From positions 1 through 15,061 of the forward strand of contig JAGONL010000015.1 of NCBI GenBank assembly GCA_017993025.1: DNA of 15,061 nt. Reading direction: 5' to 3'. This document shows positions 7,039-11,123 of the stretch, in pieces. The position numbers and the translations under genes were made by a program. Positions within the stretch are counted from its first letter, which is position 1; each line of letters opens with the position of its first letter. Source of the stretch: Candidatus Saccharimonadota bacterium (GTDB taxonomy: Bacteria; Patescibacteriota; Saccharimonadia; Saccharimonadales; SZUA-47). The notes beneath the pieces were generated by a model. It worked only from the letters and a program-made list of their open reading frames with translations. It did no database searches and was not told where the DNA came from.

Positions 7039-7068
7039 TTGACTGCTTATTATAGCTTGTGCTATAAT
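7039..7068 (+). promoter_or_regulatory. Strong promoter with palindrome over the -10 box
   Basis: TTGACT, 18 bases, TATAAT preceded by TGC. An 8-bp inverted repeat (ATTATAGC, TTGT, GCTATAAT; 7049-7068) covers the spacer end and the -10, as an operator would. No coding sequence follows on this strand before the terminator at 7124. Confidence 0.7.
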
Positions 7069-7074
7069 CTTGCT

Positions 7075-7124
7075 AGAGACCTTCGGCGGTAGTTTATACA
7101 CTACACTTGCGGAAGGCCTTTTTA
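7075..7124 (+). ncRNA. Short RNA of about 50 nt ending in its own terminator
   Basis: Starting about 7 bases after the -10 box, the transcript would fold as an outer stem 7077-7084 with 7112-7119 (seven of eight positions paired, one A-C mismatch). An inner perfect 5-bp stem GTAGT/ACTAC (7089-7093 with 7100-7104) has a 6-base loop. A run of five T (7119-7123) follows directly, as in an intrinsic terminator. There is no room for a protein. It ends overlapping the stop codon of the minus-strand 136-aa gene. It could be a regulatory RNA, or a promoter attenuated by a terminator; the sequence does not say which. Confidence 0.55.
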
Positions 7125-7532
7125 TTTTGTAGAGAATATTGACATTAAATCTCTACGCTTTGTTTTTGTGTTTTCTTTGACCTGAATGTAGAATAAATCA
7201 CCCAGTGGAGTTACTCCGGCAAAGCGATGCAGCAGCTCACCCTTCTTTGTTAAACTTTTCTTTGTGGTTGGTTGTTGCCGTGTTTCACGCAAAAGTTCTA
7301 TACCACAGGAGTAGAACTTGATCCGTTTTCTTCTTTCTTTTGGTGTTTTCTGATTTAGATGTATCCAAAACAGTTCAATAAACACTTTTTGTCCGTCAAA
7401 ATACTTTGACCTCACGTATGGCTGTCTTTTGGTTTGACCTTTTATCTGATTGTAGAGTTTTCTAGCCTGCGGGTAAAGCTCTGAGTAGTCCGAACCACTG
7501 TAAGGGTTAGTTTTTACTTGAGCGACTTTCAT
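7122..7532 (-). CDS. Basic 136-aa protein, function unknown
   Basis: I cannot name the family. The protein is strongly basic (many Lys/Arg, e.g. KTPKERRKRIKFY and KENTKTKRRD) with no membrane segment, which suits nucleic-acid binding. The middle (KVFIELFWIHLNQ, KFYSCGIELLRE) looks like beta strands or short helices. Its ATG overlaps the stop of the 96-aa gene in an ATGA (7529-7532) with no Shine-Dalgarno sequence, so translation is probably coupled. It is the last gene of a small minus-strand cassette led by a 50-aa gene, and the whole gene lies between two copies of a direct repeat. The stop codon abuts the terminator of the plus-strand short RNA. A link to DNA damage tolerance is possible but rests only on the neighbouring 96-aa gene. 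Confidence 0.7.
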   Translation of the reverse strand: MKVAQVKTNPYSGSDYSELYPQARKLYNQIKGQTKRQPYVRSKYFDGQKVFIELFWIHLNQKTPKERRKRIKFYSCGIELLRETRQQPTTKKSLTKKGELLHRFAGVTPLGDLFYIQVKENTKTKRRDLMSIFSTK

Positions 7533-7819
7533 ATTTTATTATTATAGACCACTTGGTTTTCTCCGGCCATCATGTACTCTTCTAGCGTCCAGTTTAGGTT
7601 GCTGGCGTTAAACAGTAGTTTGAAATAGACTGATTCCTGCTTGTCCGTTAACGAAAAATGGTGCAGGGTGGTCGCGCCCTGTTTTGTTTTGTGGTAGAAA
7701 TCGACCTTGCCTAGGCGGTAATCTCTACCGCCCCAGGTTAATATTGCCGGTTTGAATATCTGTTTTTCTTTTGAGTAAATTGACAATACTGATACCGGCT
7801 CGTGCAATCCTTCGCGCAT
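7529..7819 (-). CDS. 96-aa protein, possibly DUF6504-like
   Basis: A small protein with a beta-rich core: VSVLSIYSKEK, then FKPAILTWGGRDYRLGKVDFYHK, HHFSLTDKQESVYFKLLFNASNLNWTLEEYM. The WxGRxYxxxKV stretch followed by a strand-rich half ending in W-x-LEE recalls the small proteins (DUF6504 type) encoded beside Y-family polymerases of the ImuB group in actinobacteria; this is from memory and unproven. The ATG at 7819 is supported by AAAGGA nine bases before it. It lies downstream of the 50-aa gene after 183 bases containing 7-bp repeats and a long hairpin, and overlaps the 136-aa gene by four bases. Its last eight residues (QVVYNNKI) differ from those implied by the remnant copy at 6965-7035. 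Confidence 0.7.
   Translation of the reverse strand: MREGLHEPVSVLSIYSKEKQIFKPAILTWGGRDYRLGKVDFYHKTKQGATTLHHFSLTDKQESVYFKLLFNASNLNWTLEEYMMAGENQVVYNNKI
7553..7594. repeat. Direct repeat, copy 2 (42 bp)
   Basis: It lies within the 3' end of the 96-aa gene, where it encodes about NWTLEEYMMAGENQ on the minus strand. It matches copy 1 (6980-7020) except for the extra G at 7587. Confidence 0.9.
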
Positions 7820-7871
7820 AATTTCATCCTTTTCTTTGGTTAATTGCCGTTTAGAATTCTCCTTAGAATTT

Positions 7872-7931
7872 ATGTATCATGTCTCAGGTGTCATGTAGCA
7901 TAGAATTACCATGTAGCATGTGTCAGAGAGC
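7872..7931. repeat. Degenerate 7-bp repeats ATGTNNC between two cassette genes
   Basis: ATGTATC, ATGTCTC, AGGTGTC, ATGTAGC, ATAGAAT in register; after a 4-base shift come ATGTAGC, ATGTGTC, AGAGAGC. The unit is the same as at the 5' end of the polymerase gene. Confidence 0.7.
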
Positions 7932-7943
7932 TTACTTGATACC

Positions 7944-7975
7944 TGTTCCATGTAACATCTCTGTTACATGGAACA
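7944..7975. repeat. Perfect 14-bp inverted repeat with 4-base loop
   Basis: TGTTCCATGTAACA, TCTC, TGTTACATGGAACA. In RNA this is a very stable hairpin between the 50-aa and 96-aa genes. No T run follows on either strand, so it is not a typical terminator. It could be a processing or stabilising site, an operator, or a folded 7-bp repeat. Confidence 0.9.
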
Positions 7976-8002
7976 TGTTACTTGTTAATTAATTTGTAGC
8001 TT

Positions 8003-8155
8003 TCACGCATCTTGGTAGTGCCGGATTACGAACTTTGTTTTATATGTTTGGTAATCTTCGCGTTCTTTTATGATGTCGCCGACTAAGACCGGTTCTGAGG
8101 TAGAAGGACGTGGGTTGTAGGAACTAACTAATTTTCCGTAGTAATAGATAGACAT
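8003..8155 (-). CDS. Small 50-aa protein, function unknown
   Basis: A short gene starting MSIYYYGKLVSSYNPRP and ending IRHYQDA, stop TGA at 8005-8003. Support comes from a well-placed GGAG nine bases before the ATG, a promoter about 170 bases upstream with a structured leader, and its place at the head of the cassette with the 96-aa and 136-aa genes. The protein is Tyr-rich (8 of 50), with a PRPSTSEPVLVGD segment and a charged middle (IIKEREDYQTYKTK), and has no membrane segment. The codons read as an ordinary protein with no low-complexity stretch. I do not recognise a family. The complementary leader segment at 8260-8271 could mask its ribosome site. Confidence 0.65.
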   Translation of the reverse strand: MSIYYYGKLVSSYNPRPSTSEPVLVGDIIKEREDYQTYKTKFVIRHYQDA

Positions 8156-8319
8156 TTTTAAATACTCCAATTTAAGTTATAAGAGAGACGCCGTGGTGTT
8201 ATCGGAACCAGACAGACCGTGATTTGTGACTTAGAGTAAGCGGGTGTTATCCCGACTACTGGAGTTTAAAAGAGTTTGTGAGGAGGAATCCGCGATGAGC
8301 GAAAGCCCTTACATAACTT
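8156..8319 (-). promoter_or_regulatory. Structured 5' leader of the 50-aa gene with anti-Shine-Dalgarno segment
   Basis: The leader (about 164 nt) contains TTTTAAACTCCA (8271-8260, minus strand). It is complementary to TGGAG and TTTAAAA in 8169-8156, which is the ribosome site up to the base before the ATG. That gives 12 pairs with a 2-base bulge. Between the two segments is a CGGG/CCCG hairpin (8241-8254), perhaps extended by AGTA/TACT next to the anti-site. A second stem, CCCTTA/TAAGGG (8306-8324), lies at the RNA start. The layout fits a translational switch; the signal is unknown. Confidence 0.5.
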
Positions 8320-8325
8320 AAGGGT

Positions 8326-8356
8326 AGTATAGCGCGTTCTTTACTAGTGGTGTCAA
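8326..8356 (-). promoter_or_regulatory. Promoter of the 50-aa/96-aa/136-aa cassette
   Basis: On the minus strand TTGACA (8356-8351), 19 bases, TATACT (8331-8326). The spacer is a little long, but both boxes are good. It begins 20 bases after the stop of the preceding gene. A weaker TATAAC at 8181-8176 could serve as a second, leader-free start. Confidence 0.6.
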
Positions 8357-8375
8357 CTGCTTTATTTACAGCATT

Positions 8376-8993
8376 TTACTGTTCTGGGGCTGGTGTAGCT
8401 AAGGCTTGAGCGATAGCACCTAGCGAGATTTCTATGCAGTCCGCTGAAATTTGACTCACTACAGATGGCGACCCATCATGGTCTTTTTGAACCCTTAGCA
8501 TTTTAATAGCGTCATTTGGCTCTCTCCACTCTAAGCTAATTGGTTCGAATTTAGGATTAGGATTTGGTACGATACGCTCAAAAACAACACAACCCACAGC
8601 CGGCAAAAGAACAATGCCTTTTGCGAGAGGCCAGCGTAATAAGTCACGTGGTTGAATGTCCTTTTCAATTCTAGCTACATTATCAATTAAATTTGCATTT
8701 CTAGCATCAAAAACACCAGAAGGCCCAAAAGTAGCTTTGGTACGCTTAAGTAAAGTTGCATCTATGACAGTACGCCATCCACGTTCCGCTGTTTTTTCAA
8801 GATTTGGCTCTATCAATGTAGCACGTGGAAGAAATGGAGTCCCGGTCTGCCTTTTTGTTAGAGCTACTCTTCCTTGCCTATCAATAAAACACATCGAAAA
8901 GGTAGGAATCCATATAGATGTTCTTTTTGCGGTTTCCTCAACCAATCGTTCACATGACCAATCAGGGGGTAGTGGCTTAAATACGTTACTCAT
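8376..8993 (-). CDS. Nudix-fold-like protein lacking the catalytic glutamates
   Basis: The 205-aa product shows the plan of a Nudix domain: strand PTFSMCFIDRQGRVALTKR (about 30-48), FLPRATLIEP at the place of the P-x-GG loop, then LEKTAERGWRTVIDATLL where the Nudix helix should be. Aligned with the Nudix hydrolase at 5995, Arg71 matches the box arginine, but the glutamates of RE-x-x-EE are Gly, Thr and Val and the loop glycines are Arg and Ala. A metal-dependent hydrolase is therefore unlikely. It may bind a nucleotide or partner instead, or may not be Nudix at all. The second half (about 105-200) is mixed alpha/beta. The start is set by TATAAT directly upstream, with no Shine-Dalgarno sequence. 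It stands alone between divergent and tandem promoters. Confidence 0.6.
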   Translation of the reverse strand: MSNVFKPLPPDWSCERLVEETAKRTSIWIPTFSMCFIDRQGRVALTKRQTGTPFLPRATLIEPNLEKTAERGWRTVIDATLLKRTKATFGPSGVFDARNANLIDNVARIEKDIQPRDLLRWPLAKGIVLLPAVGCVVFERIVPNPNPKFEPISLEWREPNDAIKMLRVQKDHDGSPSVVSQISADCIEISLGAIAQALATPAPEQ

Positions 8994-9001
8994 TAGAAAG
9001 T

Positions 9002-9007
9002 ATTATA
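9002..9007 (-). promoter_or_regulatory. -10 box of the Nudix-like gene at 8376-8993
   Basis: Minus-strand TATAAT lies 8 bases before the ATG at 8993, leaving almost no leader. No convincing -35 was found in the very AT-rich DNA upstream. It shares the 144-base gap with the promoter of the next, divergent gene. Confidence 0.55.
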
Positions 9008-9102
9008 CAATATTATTTATTTATGTACTATTTTATTTTTATATTTGTAAGGTTATTTGCTTCTTGGATTGATATTTTGAAAAGTAGAGCATAAAATCAT
9101 AC

Positions 9103-9131
9103 TTGACTATTTAACCAATATATAGTAATGT
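9103..9131 (+). promoter_or_regulatory. Possible promoter of the 69-aa gene
   Basis: TTGACT, 17 bases, TAATGT. The -35 is good and the -10 is poor. The nearby TATAGT at 9121-9126 is a better hexamer but badly spaced. The ATG at 9138 follows within 6 bases, so the mRNA would be leaderless. Confidence 0.4.
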
Positions 9132-9137
9132 AATGGT

Positions 9138-9347
9138 ATGAGTGATCCTTTTGAATACGACCAAACAAAGAGTGAGTTATTAGCAGAATTAGTTCAGCAA
9201 GGTCTTGCTATGAATGTCGCAACATCTGATAGCATTGAAGCGCCTTACGGCCCAGCAGACACCGTACTAACAGGGCGCGTAGAACTTGCGGAAACTGTAG
9301 GCGGAGCTGCACTTGCAGATGCAGACTTAGACGAAATTGAACTTTAA
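9138..9347 (+). CDS. Small acidic protein, 69 aa, function unknown
   Basis: The product is strongly acidic, with a C-terminus of DADLDEIEL, a short amphipathic helix near residues 10-25 (KSELLAELVQQGLAMNV) and an Ala/Gly-rich patch (ETVGGAALADADL). No cysteine, signal peptide or membrane helix is present. The ORF is real rather than chance to the extent that a TTGACT box precedes it, it fills the gap between a divergent and a convergent gene, and a bidirectional terminator follows its stop at once. The double glycine before the tail recalls leader peptides of exported peptides, but the tail after it has no core-peptide character, so I do not call it a precursor. Confidence 0.55.
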   Translation: MSDPFEYDQTKSELLAELVQQGLAMNVATSDSIEAPYGPADTVLTGRVELAETVGGAALADADLDEIEL

Positions 9348-9384
9348 AGCCCAATAGCTTAAAATATTATTCAAATAGGGCTTT
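9346..9384. terminator. Bidirectional terminator between the 69-aa gene and maf
   Basis: AAAGCCC (9346-9352) pairs with GGGCTTT (9378-9384) across an AT-rich 25-base loop that can fold further (AATA/TATT). T-rich DNA follows on both strands. It lies between and across the ends of two convergent genes, where a shared terminator is expected. Confidence 0.6.
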
Positions 9385-9993
9385 TGCTATATCTTTGTCC
9401 TTGCTATCAAGATTAACTTCTTTTGCGTTTATGCCATGTTCTGACAGAAGCTGTGATACCAAATTAGTTGGTAGACCTATAATTGTGTCAAGTCGACCTT
9501 TGATTTCTAGAATGTACGGCTTAATGAGTGGGTGCTGGATGGCGTAACCACTTGCTTTGTCGTAAGTCGTGCCGGTTGCTACGTACTCATCAATGATGTG
9601 TTCCGGTATCGTGTCAAATGTTACTTCTGCAGTTTCTACCTCAACTCTTTGATAGTTTTTATCAAAACAAACAATCGCAACAGAACAGATTAGTTGATGT
9701 GCTCGACCGCTTATGTTTCTTAACATTTGCTTAGCTTCTTCCGCAGATTCTGGCTTTCCAATTTGCTTGCCATCAATAACAACTATCAAATCGCTACCAA
9801 TAACTACAGCATCATGGTTATTTTTCGCCACATCTAGAGCTTTGCCCAGGGCTAGTTCTTTAACCACTTCCTCGACGGGGCGGGTGTCGTCAAAATACTC
9901 TTCAAAACTGCTAGGAATCTGCTCAAACCGCAGACCCATTTGTTCTAACAAATATTTACGTCTTGGCGACTGCGAAGCTAAAATTATTCTCAT
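9367..9993 (-). CDS. maf: Maf-type nucleoside triphosphate pyrophosphatase
   Basis: Hydrolyses nucleoside triphosphates (in the family mainly dTTP/UTP or modified bases) to the monophosphate and pyrophosphate, a house-cleaning role also linked to septum formation. The 208-aa product begins MRIILASQSPRRKYLLEQMGL, the family's hallmark N-terminus. GSDLI carries the catalytic Asp68, then GKP (79-81), ISGRAHQLICSVAI, DKASGYAIQ (145-153) and GLPT (173-176) follow. The frame stays open 37 codons further upstream, but that extension runs through the promoters of this gene and its divergent neighbour and has no family match, so the start is set at 9993. A TTGTCA-17-TACAAT promoter points to it. Length is normal for the family. 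Confidence 0.93.
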   Translation of the reverse strand: MRIILASQSPRRKYLLEQMGLRFEQIPSSFEEYFDDTRPVEEVVKELALGKALDVAKNNHDAVVIGSDLIVVIDGKQIGKPESAEEAKQMLRNISGRAHQLICSVAIVCFDKNYQRVEVETAEVTFDTIPEHIIDEYVATGTTYDKASGYAIQHPLIKPYILEIKGRLDTIIGLPTNLVSQLLSEHGINAKEVNLDSKDKDIAKALFE

Positions 9994-10004
9994 ATATGAT
10001 TTAT

Positions 10005-10033
10005 ATTGTATGCGAACACTCCTGTTATGACAA
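10005..10033 (-). promoter_or_regulatory. Promoter of maf
   Basis: Minus-strand TTGTCA (10033-10028), 17 bases, TACAAT (10010-10005). The ATG at 9993 is 11 bases after the -10, so the leader would be only a few bases long. It sits back to back with the next promoter, 21 bases away. Confidence 0.7.
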
Positions 10034-10054
10034 AAATGAAGATGATTCTTCTTG

Positions 10055-10083
10055 TTGACATTGTTGTATCGATGTGATATAAT
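10055..10083 (+). promoter_or_regulatory. Consensus promoter of the overlapping gene pair
   Basis: TTGACA, 17 bases, TATAAT preceded by TGA: full consensus. The ATG at 10092 is 8 bases after the -10, as in the Nudix gene at 5995. The two promoters share the TATAAT-3-TAGATATGAT arrangement running into the coding region. Confidence 0.85.
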
Positions 10084-10091
10084 CTTTAGAT

Positions 10092-10529
10092 ATGATACAA
10101 CCACATGAGTCTCTAGGTGACGATACAGGATTAATCCAGCCTGTAGTACAAGAAACAGGTTCTAATACAGAAGTAGTCGTACCAGATACGACAACCGGGG
10201 AACAAGCTGGTGCAGTTTTGGACCTTGCTGGTGCCGAATTTGATTTAACTAAACTTCCTACAGTTTCATCAGGATTTAATACTACTAAAGTAGGTTTGGG
10301 TGCGTTTTTTGCTGATATCGACGCTGAAGCTACAGAACCAATTGGAGGTGCAGATGGCACAGTTGACAGTACGGGGGCTGATGACCAGACTAAAACTGGT
10401 CTTGATGATCTATTGGGTTTAAATTTACTTGGCTTTAATAAAACAAATAGAGAACCAAAGGATTTCCCAACTTTAGAGGCATGGATGAAAGGAAATATAC
10501 ACTTCCAGATACTTCAAGGGCTGGCCTAA
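10092..10529 (+). CDS. Acidic orphan protein, 145 aa, first of an overlapping pair
   Basis: Unrecognised. It starts MIQPHESLGDDTGLIQP, close to the start of the Nudix protein (MIEIIQPHE). The next 100 residues are acidic, Thr/Gly-rich and probably unstructured (NTEVVVPDTTTGEQAG, GGADGTVDSTGADDQTK), with a short LLGLNLLGF motif near residue 110 and a helical end (FPTLEAWMKGNIHFQILQGLA). No signal peptide is present. The start is set by a perfect promoter ending just before the ATG; the mRNA looks leaderless. The last 49 bases overlap the next gene in another frame. Low complexity in the middle makes a scaffold or partner-binding role more likely than an enzyme. Confidence 0.65.
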   Translation: MIQPHESLGDDTGLIQPVVQETGSNTEVVVPDTTTGEQAGAVLDLAGAEFDLTKLPTVSSGFNTTKVGLGAFFADIDAEATEPIGGADGTVDSTGADDQTKTGLDDLLGLNLLGFNKTNREPKDFPTLEAWMKGNIHFQILQGLA

Positions 10530-11119
10530 GACGACTAGAAACAGATTTAGACAGAATTCTTCGAGAATATAGAGAAAGAGCACAAACTGCAGAAGGTGTC
10601 GTTAGAGAAACACCTGCAATAGGCGAAGGACTACACAAAGATTATTTTACTAATCCAACACTTTTAGAACCGAATACGGTAACAGGCTTTGATATTGGAA
10701 ATATTTTTCCGCAATTTAAAAGAAGAAACATTGATAAAGTGCGAAAACCACTAGAAATAAATAATTACCATAACCCGGAAAAACCACCAAAGATATTAGA
10801 AACAAGTGAAGCAGACTCTGGCCTCGAAGCATTTTACGCAAAAAAACGAAAAACATACCCATCTTTAAATGATGAATATGACAGTATTGTGCCTTTTCAC
10901 TCTGTTAACTCTGTTAATATACCAACCGAGACGCCTGGACAGGAGCTTAATTGGCAAAACATAAGCGGAAGATTAGCTACAACGGTTTATTTTGATCCAT
11001 TTACAGAAACGTATATGGTTAGAGATGGAATAACAGGTGAAGTGACTGAATTTATTACTCCACAATTTATTGCTTCTCCTGAGCCTAAAGTTGAAAAACC
11101 TGAAGATCAACAAGATTAA
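10481..11119 (+). CDS. Charged orphan protein, 212 aa, overlapping the 145-aa gene
   Basis: Unrecognised. It begins with a highly charged helix (about residues 12-40, SRAGLRRLETDLDRILREYRERAQTAEG region) that may form a coiled coil. A basic middle (KRRNIDKVRKP) and a beta-like segment near 160-195 (LATTVYFDPFTETYMVRDGITGEV) follow, then a disordered acidic tail. The ATG lies inside the upstream gene, one base after GAGG, a poor ribosome-site spacing. The frame is open upstream only to the TAG at 10448, so it is not simply the first gene continued. Translation may depend on ribosomes arriving from the upstream gene. A frameshift joining both is possible, but no classical slippery heptamer was seen. 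It converges with purB, four bases away. Confidence 0.65.
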   Translation: MDERKYTLPDTSRAGLRRLETDLDRILREYRERAQTAEGVVRETPAIGEGLHKDYFTNPTLLEPNTVTGFDIGNIFPQFKRRNIDKVRKPLEINNYHNPEKPPKILETSEADSGLEAFYAKKRKTYPSLNDEYDSIVPFHSVNSVNIPTETPGQELNWQNISGRLATTVYFDPFTETYMVRDGITGEVTEFITPQFIASPEPKVEKPEDQQD

Positions 11120-11123
11120 TATT

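Noticed and set aside
7872..7975. CRISPR array
   Set aside because: The repeats are 7 bp without spacers of constant length, and no cas genes are nearby.
8206..8330. tRNA or other known structural RNA in the cassette leader
   Set aside because: Short hairpins are present but no acceptor, anticodon or T-arm pattern could be made, and no known riboswitch core was recognised.
8344..8380. LexA (SOS) box before the small-gene cassette
   Set aside because: CTGTAAATAAAGCAG near the promoter has the wrong spacing and arms for the E. coli type box, and no GAAC-N4-GTTC type box was found.
9138..9347. Modified-peptide (RiPP) precursor with double-glycine leader
   Set aside because: The part after GG is acidic with no Cys, Ser or Thr core, and no modifying enzyme or transporter lies nearby.
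9994..10104. N-terminal extension of Maf by 37 residues
   Set aside because: It overlaps two promoters, lacks similarity to the family, and the family N-terminus MRIILASQSPRR starts at 9993.
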